Origin: Gordonia westfalica | GTDB lineage: Bacteria; Actinomycetota; Actinomycetes; Mycobacteriales; Mycobacteriaceae | DNA length: 64,000 nt | Assembly (NCBI RefSeq): GCF_900105725.1 | Contig: NZ_FNLM01000034.1 | Coordinates: 3,286,001-3,350,000, forward strand | Reading direction: 5' to 3' | Shown here: positions 1 through 8,938 of the stretch, in pieces | How the letters are laid out: every line of letters starts with the position of its first letter | How positions within the stretch are numbered: the stretch's first letter is position 1 | Position numbers and translations under genes: made by a program | Notes under the pieces: model-generated | The model's database searches: none | What the model saw: the letters and a program-made list of their open reading frames with translations, nothing else | Told to the model about the DNA's origin: nothing

Positions 1-857
1 CTGAACGGAAGGACCGGATTGAGGCCCCAGATGGCCACGGTCATGAGGAAATTGAGAACGACGATGGCGACCAGGCTTGCGCGGATGGCGCGCCCGGATG
101 CGGCGCCGACACCTGCCGGCCCACCGGATGCGAAATAGCCGTAATAGCAATGGATGATGGTGATCACCGCGCAGAAGATGAGCGCCTTGGCGACCGAAGC
201 GAGAAGATCCGGTATCGAGATGAACTGCGCGAAGTAGTGGTCGTAGGTTCCCTCGGGTTGGTCGTGGAAGAGTTTCACGATCAGTCCGCCGGTGATGAAG
301 CTGACGACCAGCGCCATCAGGTAGCTCGGCAGCACCACGAGCATGCCGCCGATGAGTCGGGTTCCCACCACGAACGGGATGGCCCGCAGACCCATGGTCT
401 CGGTCGCGTCGATCTCCTCGGAGATTCGCATGGCGCCGATCTCCGCGGTCATCCGGCAGCCTGCCTGCGCGGCGAAGCCGATGCCGGTGATGATCGGCGC
501 CACCACGCGGATGTTGCCGAACGAGTTGATGATTCCGGTCAGCGCGCCGAACCCGAGGAGGTCGAAGGCCATGAAGGCCATGATCGCGACCACCGAACCC
601 ACCGCGATGCCCAGGAAGAACATCAGGCTGACCACACCGCCGTCGACGATGATCGAGCCACTCCCCCAGGCCATGTCGTTCATGGTCTTGAGTGTTTGCT
701 TGCGATAGTGGCGAATCGTCGTCGGCAACAACGCGAAGGTCTTGCCGACGAACACCACGATCTGACCGAAGGTCGCGATGGCCGCGGTCACGCGTTCGTT
801 CAACGCTCGGCCCAGGCGGACGATCCCCGCGCTTGCCGTAGCACTCTCTGTCGTCAT
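1..857 (-). CDS. MlaE/YrbE-family ABC permease, second of pair (YrbE-B type), 3' end outside window
   Basis: Integral-membrane permease of a Mce lipid importer. It starts at ATG 857-855 and reads without a stop for 285 codons to the window edge, so only the C-terminus is missing. The sequence has the MlaE-family layout: an amphipathic N-terminus, several hydrophobic segments, and the conserved region with IGAMRISEEIDATETMG. It starts 7 bp after the stop of the preceding YrbE gene on the same strand, the standard yrbEA-yrbEB order, so mce genes should follow beyond position 1. In this family the two YrbE proteins form the membrane channel driven by MceG and take up lipids such as sterols or fatty acids; the substrate here cannot be read from sequence. 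Confidence 0.93.
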   Translation of the reverse strand, partial: MTTESATASAGIVRLGRALNERVTAAIATFGQIVVFVGKTFALLPTTIRHYRKQTLKTMNDMAWGSGSIIVDGGVVSLMFFLGIAVGSVVAIMAFMAFDLLGFGALTGIINSFGNIRVVAPIITGIGFAAQAGCRMTAEIGAMRISEEIDATETMGLRAIPFVVGTRLIGGMLVVLPSYLMALVVSFITGGLIVKLFHDQPEGTYDHYFAQFISIPDLLASVAKALIFCAVITIIHCYYGYFASGGPAGVGAASGRAIRASLVAIVVLNFLMTVAIWGLNPVLPF

Positions 858-864
858 CTGAGCC

Positions 865-1728
865 TCACGCCAGTTGGGCCGGGAAGAACATGGCCTGCAG
901 CTGACTGACCGCCATGTTCGTCATGAAAATGCACAGGACACTGAGGACCACCGAGGCGTTGACCGCGTTGGCCACACCTTTGGGACCACCCTTGGCCTCG
1001 AGTCCGCGCAAGCTTGCGATGACCACGACGATGAAGGCGAACAACACGGCCTTCAGCACCGAGAACATCAGGTCGGTCGGGGTTGCGAAGGTTCCGAAGG
1101 ACTGCCAGAAGCTCGCCGGGACAACGTCGTTGACGTTCGCCGCGATTGCCAGGCCCGCGCCCACACCGGACGCGATGATCATCACGCAGAGCGCCGGGGC
1201 GATGGCGAGCATCGCCAGGAACCGCGGCACGATGAGCCGCTGCACCGGGTTGACGCCGATCACCCTCATCGCCTCGATCTCCTCGCGGATCGACCGCGCA
1301 CCGAGGTCGGAGGCGATCGCCGACGCTGCCGCACCACTCATCAGGAGGCCGGCGGCCATCGGCGCGCCCTGGTTCACCACGCCGAGACCCGACGCCGCGC
1401 CCGCAAGGGAGTTGGCGCCGACCTGATCCATGACGCCACCGACCTGAACCGAGACCTCGGCACCGATCGGAACCGCCATCAGCAGCGCGGGAAGCGCGGT
1501 GACCTTGAAGAGCTTCCACATCTGGTCGATCACTTCACCGCCGGCCAGGCGGAGGGTGAAGGTGTCGGTGATCGCGAACCGGATCATCTCCCCGGCCAGT
1601 CGCGCCGAACGACCGATGGTCGCCAGACTACGACTGATCCGGTCGATCACGCCGGCGACGAACCTGCGGAGCGCCTCGGCCGATCTGATTCCCGGACTGC
1701 GCCCTCCCAGAGCACTGACAGTCATCAC
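865..1728 (-). CDS. MlaE/YrbE-family ABC permease, first of pair (YrbE-A type)
   Basis: 287-residue permease, first gene of an mce-type operon reading leftward. The middle and C-terminal parts are strongly hydrophobic, and the MlaE signature is visible as DLGARSIREEIEAMRVIGVNP. About 35 residues precede the permease domain. ATG 1728 is followed by a second in-frame ATG, so the exact start is uncertain by one codon. It is cotranscribed with the next yrbE gene (7 bp gap). The 420 bp upstream carry no gene but contain a motif shared with the SDR-ferredoxin-P450 promoter (see 1941-1975). Next to a large oxidative and beta-oxidation gene set, the importer plausibly brings in that pathway's lipid-like substrate, which is inference. 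Confidence 0.93.
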   Translation of the reverse strand: MMTVSALGGRSPGIRSAEALRRFVAGVIDRISRSLATIGRSARLAGEMIRFAITDTFTLRLAGGEVIDQMWKLFKVTALPALLMAVPIGAEVSVQVGGVMDQVGANSLAGAASGLGVVNQGAPMAAGLLMSGAAASAIASDLGARSIREEIEAMRVIGVNPVQRLIVPRFLAMLAIAPALCVMIIASGVGAGLAIAANVNDVVPASFWQSFGTFATPTDLMFSVLKAVLFAFIVVVIASLRGLEAKGGPKGVANAVNASVVLSVLCIFMTNMAVSQLQAMFFPAQLA

Positions 1729-1940
1729 GGTCCTCTCGAATTCATTAAGAGCGGTGACACGTCGGGGAGAACTCCGAACGGTCCACGACCCCGTGGCGGG
1801 GTTTGGGCTGCCCCCGCGCCGGCGTCGACGGTGAGGTCCCGGGGGATGTCTCCCCGACTTCGGACATCACCCATGTGGCCTGGCACCGTAAGGCGGAACA
1901 CTGTGATGCCCACCACTTGAAACCTTGATCAGGCTAGCAG

Positions 1941-1975
1941 ACATGAGACGTTAGCTGTCAAGTGTCAGCAGCTCG
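1941..1975 (-). promoter_or_regulatory. Candidate operator/promoter motif upstream of the mce-type operon
   Basis: On the plus strand this reads ACATGAGACGT, 12 variable bases, then GTCAGCAGCTCG. The same two blocks with the same 12-bp spacing recur at 27073-27107, upstream of the SDR-ferredoxin-P450 operon on the same strand. The motif lies about 215 bp upstream of the yrbE start. On the minus strand a TTGACA lies inside it with TAGCCT 19 bp further on, so it may overlap a promoter. The rest of the 1729-2079 interval shows no gene I can support. Confidence 0.55.
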
Positions 1976-2079
1976 AAATTGTCTGGACCGGCGAAAACCC
2001 CAGCTAGTCGGCCGACTTAGCTCCAAATCGCTACCTACATCTGTTAGGTTAATGACGATCAGAGCAGATACGACGAGCA

Positions 2080-2104
2080 GGCCGCGTGTGTTCCACACGC
2101 GGCC
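2080..2104 (-). terminator. Terminator hairpin after aldehyde dehydrogenase
   Basis: A perfect 11-bp stem, GGCCGCGTGTG with a TTC loop and CACACGCGGCC, lies about 45 bp past the stop of the leftward aldehyde dehydrogenase gene. No strong U-run follows, as is common in actinobacteria. Confidence 0.7.
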
Positions 2105-2149
2105 CAGGGCGCCATACTCCGGCCCGCCGGCCGCCGTCCGGGCAGCCGG

Positions 2150-3541
2150 CTATCCCATCAGCTTCCTGAGCACCTTCTGCATCGCACGACCGTACGGCGG
2201 GTAGGCCATCGGCAGATCCGGCCGCGACGGCTTGCTCAACACCGCCTTCCGGTGGCTGAAGGTGTCGAAACCATTCTTGCCGTGGTAGTTCCCCATCCCG
2301 GAGGCGCCGACGCCGCCGAACGGGAGTTCCGGGACCAGGAGCTGATACAGAAGGTGATTGACGGCGACCGACCCGGACGACGTCCGGCTCACCACGAGAT
2401 CCTCCACCGCGCGCGACTCGGTGAAGAGATAGAGGGCGAGCGGCTTGGGTCGGGCATTGACGAACTCGATCGCGGAACCGAGATCGGGTACCGAGATCAG
2501 CGGGAGCACCGGACCGAAGATCTCCTCCTGCATCAGCTCGGAGTCCGGGTCCGGGTCGGTGACGAGCGCCGGCGTGACGCTCCGCCTCGACTCGTCGATC
2601 GCGCCACCGTATTGTTCGCCGCCATGCGTCGACAAGATGCGTCGCAGGCGGGCGACATGACGGTCGTTCACGATCCTGGTGGTGTCCTGGGCCCCGCGCA
2701 GCGGCAGTTCGGCCAGCAGTCGCTCGACGAGCGCCGGTCGCACCGACTCCTCCACGAGCACGTAGTCGGGAGCAGTACACGTCTGTCCGGCGTTCACCGC
2801 CTTGGCCCAGGCGATTCGCCGAGCGGCGACGTCCACATCGGCGTCGGCGGCGACGATCACCGGGCTCTTGCCGCCGAGCTCCAGCGTCACCGGAGTCAGA
2901 TTGCGAGCGCCGGCAGCCATGACCGCCCGCCCCACCGACGTCGAGCCGGTGAAGAACGTGTGATCGAACGGTTGGCCGGCGAGCGATGCGCTGACCTCCG
3001 CACCACCCAGCACGATGCGAATCGCCTCCGCATCGACGTACCGCGGCAGCTGTTCCGAGAGGAACCTCGCGGTCGCGGCGGAGATCTCCGACGGCTTCAC
3101 GACTGCGGCGTTCCCCGCCGCCAGACAACTGACCAGCGGATGCAGGGTCAGCAGGATCGGGAAGTTCCACGCGCCGAGGATGAGTGCCACACCCTTGGGC
3201 TCCGGGACGATCCACGCCCTGCCCGGGGCGGCCGCCGCGCCTGACCGCACCCTCTCCGGCTTCATCCAGCGCGCCAGGTTCGCGAGCGTGTGCCGGATCT
3301 CGTGCCGGACCGGCGCGATGTCGGCCATGAACGAGGCCATCGGATCACGCCCCAGATCGGCTTCGATCGCCGCTGCGATCGCCGGCTCGCACTCGTCGAT
3401 GAACCGCAGCAGCCCCTCGAGCTGGGCGACCCGCCACGACAGCGGTCTCGTACGGCCGCTGTCGAACGCGGCTCGCGCGCCGGCCAGTGCCGACCCGGAT
3501 TCGGTGGTCGCCATACTCGTCGACATCTCGGTAACACTCAT
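2150..3541 (-). CDS. NAD(P)-dependent aldehyde dehydrogenase (class 3/coniferyl-type)
   Basis: 463 residues oxidising an aldehyde to a carboxylic acid. Visible are the GSTSVG nucleotide-binding motif (199-204), the general-base Glu221 in LELGGKSP and nucleophile Cys255 in GQTCTAPDY. The roughly 460-residue length and the C-terminal PYGRAMQKVLRKLMG resemble class 3, membrane-associated or coniferyl-aldehyde-type enzymes rather than the 490-residue class. ATG 3541 is chosen because the upstream in-frame extension would run through the operator at 3604-3632. The gene diverges from an enoyl-CoA hydratase and presumably shares its control. Likely role: oxidising an aldehyde intermediate before CoA activation (inference). 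Confidence 0.9.
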   Translation of the reverse strand: MSVTEMSTSMATTESGSALAGARAAFDSGRTRPLSWRVAQLEGLLRFIDECEPAIAAAIEADLGRDPMASFMADIAPVRHEIRHTLANLARWMKPERVRSGAAAAPGRAWIVPEPKGVALILGAWNFPILLTLHPLVSCLAAGNAAVVKPSEISAATARFLSEQLPRYVDAEAIRIVLGGAEVSASLAGQPFDHTFFTGSTSVGRAVMAAGARNLTPVTLELGGKSPVIVAADADVDVAARRIAWAKAVNAGQTCTAPDYVLVEESVRPALVERLLAELPLRGAQDTTRIVNDRHVARLRRILSTHGGEQYGGAIDESRRSVTPALVTDPDPDSELMQEEIFGPVLPLISVPDLGSAIEFVNARPKPLALYLFTESRAVEDLVVSRTSSGSVAVNHLLYQLLVPELPFGGVGASGMGNYHGKNGFDTFSHRKAVLSKPSRPDLPMAYPPYGRAMQKVLRKLMG

Positions 3542-3603
3542 CGTGGTCTTCGCTTTCTGGTGCTTCGGGGACCTGCCCTCGGGCTGAAGTATGCGGCGAG
3601 CGT

Positions 3604-3632
3604 ACACAGTGTTCAGACGTGATGTCAATCAC
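3604..3632. promoter_or_regulatory. Candidate TetR-type operator between ALDH and ECH genes (site 1)
   Basis: Contains ACACAGTGTTCAGACGTG followed by a TGTCAATCAC block. A near-identical copy (about five differences over 31 bp) lies in opposite orientation at 16107-16137, in front of another divergent pair, and partial copies occur near 10208-10236 and 11081-11107. Its position between divergent starts fits repressor control of both genes. Confidence 0.6.
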
Positions 3633-3665
3633 TTTGGCGCTGGCTGTGGGGCGCTCGTCCCGCCG

Positions 3666-3682
3666 ACCATACAGTTTGTATG
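3666..3682. promoter_or_regulatory. Perfect palindrome upstream of enoyl-CoA hydratase
   Basis: CCATACA-GTT-TGTATGG, a 7-bp perfect inverted repeat, ends 29 bp before the hydratase ATG. The half-site ATACA/TGTAT recurs in the operators near 10216 and 16130, so this is probably another binding site of the same regulator. Confidence 0.6.
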
Positions 3683-3711
3683 GAGTGTTCGTCTGCCCTA
3701 TCGTGTGCCCC

Positions 3712-4509
3712 ATGATCGACTGGACCGTCACTGCACACTCCGAGACGCTCGAGACCGCGAATGGCGACGGAGTCCGCCGCCTGACACTGTCGCGCCCGGA
3801 AGCGCTCAACGCCTTCGACGAAACGCTTCAGAGCGATCTGCTCGAGGCTGTCGCCGCCGCCGCGACCGATGACACCGTCCGATGCGTTGTCCTCACCGGT
3901 CGAGGTCGAGCATTCTGTGCCGGAGCGGATCTCGCGCTCGACGGGCTCGGCCCGGACGTGCGGTTGGCGCCGCGGACCGAGCGAGAACTCACGCAGTTCT
4001 ACAACCCGATCGTGCGCGCTCTGCGCGAGACCCGGAAGCCGGTCGTGGCCGCGGTGAACGGGGCTGCGGTGGGCGTCGGTTGCGCCGTCGCCCTCGCGTG
4101 CGACCACGTCGTCGGGGCGAGGTCGGCGTCGTTCACCCTCGCGTTCTCACGAGTGGGGCTCACACTCGACGGCGGCGCCTCACTTCTCGTCGGGGCGCGT
4201 GTGGGATTCGGTCGTGCGTCGCGGATGGCTCTGCTGGCCGAACGGGTCGATGCCGACACCGCGTTCTCCTGGGGCCTGATCGACGCGGTGGTCGACGATG
4301 CGGATCTCACCGACCATGTGGAGTCCCTCGCCCGCAAGCTCGCCGCCGGCCCCACCGAGGCCTATGCCGCGACCAAGCGCAGTCTGAACGCCGCACTGCT
4401 CCACCGCCTCGAGGATGCCTTCGAGGTCGAGGTCGCGGGTCAGACCGCCCTCGTCGACGGCCCCGGCTTCCGAACCGCGATCACTCGCTTCACCGGCTCG
4501 AAGGGCTGA
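3712..4509 (+). CDS. Enoyl-CoA hydratase/isomerase family protein
   Basis: 265 residues of the crotonase fold. The oxyanion-hole segments are CAGADL (69-74) and NGAAVGVGC (116-124). The usual catalytic Glu of 'PE-GL' is replaced by FSRVGL, while an Asp lies in GLTLDGGAS (Asp153), as in PaaG-like isomerases, so the protein may be an isomerase or have a specialised activity rather than be a general hydratase. ATG 3712 (MIDWTVTAHS) gives the expected family length; the longer reading from 3619 would include the palindromic operator. It diverges from an aldehyde dehydrogenase gene and converges with the TetR gene at 4523. Confidence 0.88.
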   Translation: MIDWTVTAHSETLETANGDGVRRLTLSRPEALNAFDETLQSDLLEAVAAAATDDTVRCVVLTGRGRAFCAGADLALDGLGPDVRLAPRTERELTQFYNPIVRALRETRKPVVAAVNGAAVGVGCAVALACDHVVGARSASFTLAFSRVGLTLDGGASLLVGARVGFGRASRMALLAERVDADTAFSWGLIDAVVDDADLTDHVESLARKLAAGPTEAYAATKRSLNAALLHRLEDAFEVEVAGQTALVDGPGFRTAITRFTGSKG

Positions 4510-4522
4510 AACCCGCCACCTC

Positions 4523-5818
4523 TCAGCGACTTCCGTAGATCGCGGCGTACATGAATCTCGCCACCATGTCGGTGACCGCGTCGATGTCGTCCAGGTGCGT
4601 CTCGCCGGCGAGCGATCCAGCGATGGTGCGCTCGATGGTCCACAGCAGCGTGGCCGTGTACTCGCTGGCCGGCGGGCCGGCCGGTGCCAATCCGCGTGCC
4701 CGATCGGCGACGATGATCGACTCCAGAGTCGTCTCCATGGCGTTCATCGCGGCGAGGTATTCGGCGCGCAGTTCCGGCAGGCGTGGCCACTCGTGAACGG
4801 CGTTCTTGATCACGGCGCCGGCATGTCCGTCGAGATGCAGCCACTGTCCGACCTGCTCGAGCAAGGCCGACGGGTCCTGCCGGTCGACGTCGGCGACCGC
4901 GGTGAGCGCGGCGACGATGTCGGCCGCCGCCTGTCGGAACAGAACGACGAAGGCGTCCTCTTTGCTCCGGAAGTAGAAGTAGAAGGACGCGCGGGACGTG
5001 TTCGACTGCTTCAGGATCTTCGCGACGGACAACTCGGCCAGCGTCTCGGTGAGCAGTAGTTCGCGCATTGCCTCGAGGATGTTCTGCGCCGTCTCGGTCT
5101 CCACCGCGGGGTTGTCGATCGCGGGGAGCAACTCCCGGCTCGCCTCGGCGGCATCGCCCGACTTCTTGCGTCGACCCTTCGGCACCGTTCGGCCGCCGTA
5201 GATGGCCGCTTCGTTGATGGCACTCAGCGACGTGGTGACACTCGCCGCCGCGGGAAGCCGATCGTCGAGCCCCCGCGTGCTGACATAGAAGGCCCGCTCG
5301 GAACCACCGACCAGCATCGCGGCCAGCATCTCCGCGGGAGCGCCGTCCGGAGCACGGCCCTCGGCACGCTCGAACTTGATCTGCTCGGCGACGGCCGCGA
5401 CGAACTGCTCGAACATCCGCTGCCAGGCCGCGGCGACCGCGGGCTTGCTGTGCATGTGCTCGATGACCGCGCAGATGACCGCCCCATGTCGTGACCACAT
5501 GTCGAGGGTGTGCTCGAGACTCGAGCCCATGCGCCGCGCCCGGTCACGTCCCGGGTCGGAGGACCACGGCGCATCAGCGCCGTAGGACTCGTCGAACACT
5601 CGTCCCAGAAGCGCCACCAGGACGTCGTACTTGTTGGCAAAGTAGTGGTAGAAGTTGGCCCGGGACAGGCCGGCCGTCTCCAGGATCTGGGCAACGGTCA
5701 GATCCTGGAGAGAGGTCGATGTGAGCAGTTCCTCGGTCGCCCGGAACACCGCGAGTTCGGCAGAAGAACTCCCGTCGTAGTCACGGGGGCGCCGCCGCAC
5801 GAAAGAACTCGAAGCCAT
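4523..5818 (-). CDS. Double TetR-family regulator (two DNA-binding domains in one chain)
   Basis: 431 residues, about twice a normal TetR protein. Two helix-turn-helix segments are visible: residues 40-62 (LTVAQILETAGLSRANFYHYF) and 263-285 (LSVAKILKQSNTSRASFYFYF), each followed by its own helical ligand-type domain, joined near 205-240 by a basic linker (KGRRKK). It is effectively a head-to-tail dimer in a single polypeptide. It lies 47 bp downstream of the hydrolase gene on the same strand, and the gap contains a perfect TGTCCGGACA palindrome that could support autoregulation. It is the best local candidate to bind the repeated operators in this region (inference). Confidence 0.9.
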   Translation of the reverse strand: MASSSFVRRRPRDYDGSSSAELAVFRATEELLTSTSLQDLTVAQILETAGLSRANFYHYFANKYDVLVALLGRVFDESYGADAPWSSDPGRDRARRMGSSLEHTLDMWSRHGAVICAVIEHMHSKPAVAAAWQRMFEQFVAAVAEQIKFERAEGRAPDGAPAEMLAAMLVGGSERAFYVSTRGLDDRLPAAASVTTSLSAINEAAIYGGRTVPKGRRKKSGDAAEASRELLPAIDNPAVETETAQNILEAMRELLLTETLAELSVAKILKQSNTSRASFYFYFRSKEDAFVVLFRQAAADIVAALTAVADVDRQDPSALLEQVGQWLHLDGHAGAVIKNAVHEWPRLPELRAEYLAAMNAMETTLESIIVADRARGLAPAGPPASEYTATLLWTIERTIAGSLAGETHLDDIDAVTDMVARFMYAAIYGSR

Positions 5819-5835
5819 AGCGGCATCATACTTGA

Positions 5836-5845
5836 TGTCCGGACA
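5836..5845. promoter_or_regulatory. Palindrome upstream of the double TetR gene
   Basis: TGTCCGGACA, a perfect 10-bp palindrome, lies 18 bp before the regulator's ATG. The half-site TGTCC also forms the inverted repeat upstream of the second TetR gene (21365-21388). Short palindromes arise by chance, so this is tentative. Confidence 0.35.
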
Positions 5846-5865
5846 CGACGTCTGACCGGTTCAGG

Positions 5866-6690
5866 TCACGCCACGCGCGAACGCACCGCACCCACCCCGC
5901 GAAGCAGCGCCGCGTCGAACTCGTCCGGGCACTCCAGCATCGGGTAATGCCCGACGTCGAACTCGACGAGCGTGCTGTCCAGACGCTCGCGCACCCACCG
6001 TGCACCCCGAACCGACAGCGCCGGGTCCGCGGTGCCGACGATCTGGGTCACCGGTACGGAGAGGCCCTCGAGCAGGTGCGTCTGTTCGGTGCACATCAGC
6101 GTGCGCAGTGCCGCACGCCCGGCCCAACTCGGCGTCTGCAGCGAAATGCGGTGTAGCCAGTCCAGAGTGTGCGGGTCGGGCGCGCCGCCCTTGAACGGAT
6201 CACCGACGGCACGCCGGCGCAGGGAGATCCGGTCGGCGTGCTCGGCGGCGAGGAGACTGTTCAGAGGCCCCTCGGGGGGCACCCCGAACGGAAAGTCCTC
6301 GAACCGTGCCGCCGCAACGCCATTGGTGGCAACCAACACGAGAGACCCTGCGAGATCGGGACGTCCATGTGCCAAGCGCAGGGCGACCATGCCGCCCAGC
6401 GACCAGCCCACGATGGCGGCCGCGCCCAGGCCACGCTGCTCGATGACCTCGAGCGCGTCGTGCTGCAGGGAGTCGATGTCGTAACCGTCCAGTGGTGCAT
6501 CCGACCGTCCGTGCCCACGGAGATCCATGGCGACGACGCGATGACCGCTCTCGGCGAGTACCCGTATCTGCCGATCCCACACCTCTCCGCTGAGACTCCA
6601 GCCATGGATCAGCAGGACTCCCGGACCGTCTCCGACGTCGCGGACCGAGAGCCGGACACCGTCCCGCGTATGCACGAAATGCTGAGTCAT
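5866..6690 (-). CDS. Alpha/beta-fold hydrolase (esterase/lactonase type)
   Basis: 274 residues with the alpha/beta-hydrolase plan: LLIHGWSLSG oxyanion region near residue 30, the nucleophile elbow GWSLGG (Ser at about 96), an acid segment VGTADPALS near 220 and a C-terminal His in VGHYPMLECP. No signal peptide, so cytoplasmic. Its ATG overlaps the fadB stop by 4 bp, so it is cotranscribed with fadA-fadB and followed by the TetR gene. With a Baeyer-Villiger monooxygenase in the same locus, hydrolysis of the resulting ester or lactone is a reasonable role; the substrate is not established. Confidence 0.88.
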   Translation of the reverse strand: MTQHFVHTRDGVRLSVRDVGDGPGVLLIHGWSLSGEVWDRQIRVLAESGHRVVAMDLRGHGRSDAPLDGYDIDSLQHDALEVIEQRGLGAAAIVGWSLGGMVALRLAHGRPDLAGSLVLVATNGVAAARFEDFPFGVPPEGPLNSLLAAEHADRISLRRRAVGDPFKGGAPDPHTLDWLHRISLQTPSWAGRAALRTLMCTEQTHLLEGLSVPVTQIVGTADPALSVRGARWVRERLDSTLVEFDVGHYPMLECPDEFDAALLRGVGAVRSRVA

Positions 6691-8882
6691 GAAACCACTT
6701 CCGCATCTCGACGCGAGTCGGCGAGTGACCGGCCGTCGGCGGCGAGCCGGGTCAGTGACGCCGGTGGGAGGAAACGCGTTCCGTAGCGCGCGGCCAGCTC
6801 AGTCGCACGCGTCACGAAGCCCGCGACCCCGCCCTCGTAGCCGTCGATGAACTGCAGCACTCCGCCCGTCCATCCCGGATAACCGATCCCCAGGAGCGAT
6901 CCGATGTTCGCGTCGGCCACCGACTCCAGAACGCCCTCATCCAAGCACTTCGCGGATTCCACGGCTTCGACGAACAGCAGGCGTTCCTTGAGATCGGTCA
7001 GGGTCGGCACCTGTTCGGCAACCGGGAAAGCCGTTCCGAGGCCACGCCACAACCCGCTTCGGCGTCCGTCACGGTACTCGTAGAAGCCGGCGCCGGCCAA
7101 CCGGCCTGCCCGGTCGAACTCGGCCAGCATCCGGTCGAGCACCGCCTCGGCGGGATGGGCCGCCCAGTCGCGCCCCTCCGCCTCGGCCGCATCGCGCGAT
7201 GCGTCCCGAACTCGCCGCAGGAGTTCGAGATTGAGTTCATCGGCGAGCTGCAACGCGGGTGCGGGATAGCCCGCCTGGGTCGTGGCCTGCTCGATCATCG
7301 GTGCTGGCACCCCCTCGCCGAGCATGGCGAGCGCTTCGTTGACGAAGGTGCCGATCACCCGGCTGGTGAAGAAGCCGCGACTGTCGTTGACCACGATGGG
7401 GGTCTTGGCGATCTGACGGGCGACATCCAGTGCCCTGGAGACTGATTCGGCAGACGTCGCACCGCCCTTGATGATCTCCAGCAGCGGCATCTTGTCCACC
7501 GGGCTGAAGAAGTGCAGGCCGATGAAGTCTGCGGGATTCTGCACGGCGCCGGCCAAACCGGTGATCGGCAGGGTCGACGTGTTCGACCCGATGAGCGCAC
7601 CCGGTGCGAGAACGGGTTCGACCTCCTTCAGAACTCGGGCCTTCAGATCGGGATCCTCGAAGACGGCCTCGATCACCAGGTCCGCGCCTGCGGCGTCGGC
7701 GACGTCGACGGTGGCGGTGATCCGGTCGAGGATGACCTCTCGCTGCGCTTCGGAGAGGGCGCCCGCACTCACCTTTTTGTCGAGCACTCTCCGCGAGTAC
7801 CCCTTGCCGCGCTCGGCGGCTTCCGCACTGACATCTTTGAGTACGACGTCGATTCCGGCTGCGGCGCACTGATAGGCGATACCCGCACCCATCATCCCGG
7901 CACCCAGAACCACCGCCTTCGTCGCCTTCCACGGGGTCCGTGATGCGTCGCGACCGCGGAGTCCGTTCACCGTCTGGGTGTCGAAGAATCGGGCCTGGAT
8001 CATGTTCTTCGCGATCTGCCCGACTGCCAGGTCGACGAAGTACCGGGTCTCGATCCGCAAGGCATTGTCGAAGTCGACCTGGGCGCCCTCGACAGCGGCC
8101 TTCAGGATGTTCTTCGGCGCCGGGTAATTCGCGCCTTTGAGGTCGGCTCGCAGTGTCGCGGTCAGGAGGGGCAGGGAGGCATGCAGCGGCTGCGCCGGGT
8201 CACCCGGGGCCCCGCCCGGTATCGCGAACCCCGACACGTCCCACGGCTGCCGTGCATCCGGATTGGCCAGGATCCAGGCCTTCGCCGCCGACGCCAGATC
8301 CGCAGGCGAATCGACGAGTTCATCCACGATGCCCAGTTCGAGTGCGGCCGTCGCATCGACCTGGCGACCGGACAGCAGCAGCGACGACAGCGCCTTCTGG
8401 ACGCCCAGCAGTCGCACGCCGCGGACGACGCCCCCGGCACCTGGCAGCAGACCCAGGGTCACTTCCGGAAGTCCCAGACGAACTCCGCCGGACTTCACCG
8501 CGACGCGATGGTGGGTCGCGAGCGCGAGCTCGAGACCACCACCCAGCGCCGCACCGTTGATCGTCGCCACGACCGGCACCCCGAGACGCTCCAGGCGTCG
8601 GAGCAGGTCCCGATTCCGTTCGACGAACGCGGTGAAGTCGTCGATGTGGGACCGGTCGGTGTGCAGGAGGTCGTTGAGGTCGCCGCCGGCGAAGAACGTC
8701 GATTTCCCGGAAGCGATGATGACACCGGCGATGTCCTGGGCGTCACCGATCTCGTCGAGGGCGTCCGAGAGCGAGGCGACGAATCGCTCGTTCATCGTGT
8801 TCACCCGCTGGTCGGGGTCGTCGATGGTCAGGGTGACGACGGCGTCGTCGTCGATGGTGCGCCGGATAATGGTCTGCGTCAT
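6687..8882 (-). CDS. fadB: Fatty-acid oxidation multifunctional protein (enoyl-CoA hydratase / 3-hydroxyacyl-CoA dehydrogenase)
   Basis: 731 residues carrying beta-oxidation steps two and three. The N-terminal crotonase domain (1-190) has both catalytic glutamates: Glu118 in GGGLELALA and Glu140 in GLPEVTLGLLPGAGG. The dehydrogenase domain begins near 320 with the NAD motif GAGMMG (327-332), and HFFSPVDKMPLLEII contains the expected catalytic His. ATG 8882 (MTQTIIRRTI) is preceded by AGAGAG; an upstream extension is low-complexity Arg-rich and unlikely. It lies 56 bp downstream of fadA and overlaps the hydrolase gene by 4 bp. Confidence 0.95.
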   Translation of the reverse strand: MTQTIIRRTIDDDAVVTLTIDDPDQRVNTMNERFVASLSDALDEIGDAQDIAGVIIASGKSTFFAGGDLNDLLHTDRSHIDDFTAFVERNRDLLRRLERLGVPVVATINGAALGGGLELALATHHRVAVKSGGVRLGLPEVTLGLLPGAGGVVRGVRLLGVQKALSSLLLSGRQVDATAALELGIVDELVDSPADLASAAKAWILANPDARQPWDVSGFAIPGGAPGDPAQPLHASLPLLTATLRADLKGANYPAPKNILKAAVEGAQVDFDNALRIETRYFVDLAVGQIAKNMIQARFFDTQTVNGLRGRDASRTPWKATKAVVLGAGMMGAGIAYQCAAAGIDVVLKDVSAEAAERGKGYSRRVLDKKVSAGALSEAQREVILDRITATVDVADAAGADLVIEAVFEDPDLKARVLKEVEPVLAPGALIGSNTSTLPITGLAGAVQNPADFIGLHFFSPVDKMPLLEIIKGGATSAESVSRALDVARQIAKTPIVVNDSRGFFTSRVIGTFVNEALAMLGEGVPAPMIEQATTQAGYPAPALQLADELNLELLRRVRDASRDAAEAEGRDWAAHPAEAVLDRMLAEFDRAGRLAGAGFYEYRDGRRSGLWRGLGTAFPVAEQVPTLTDLKERLLFVEAVESAKCLDEGVLESVADANIGSLLGIGYPGWTGGVLQFIDGYEGGVAGFVTRATELAARYGTRFLPPASLTRLAADGRSLADSRRDAEVVS

Positions 8883-8938
8883 TGCCGTTGAACTCTCTCT
8901 GGGGTTGTCTGCTGATTGTCTGGCGTTGCGAGCGGCGG

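Noticed and set aside
1725..1916. 63-codon frame upstream of the first YrbE gene
   Set aside because: Overlaps the YrbE start, has no ribosome-binding site or conserved features, and would occupy the promoter region.
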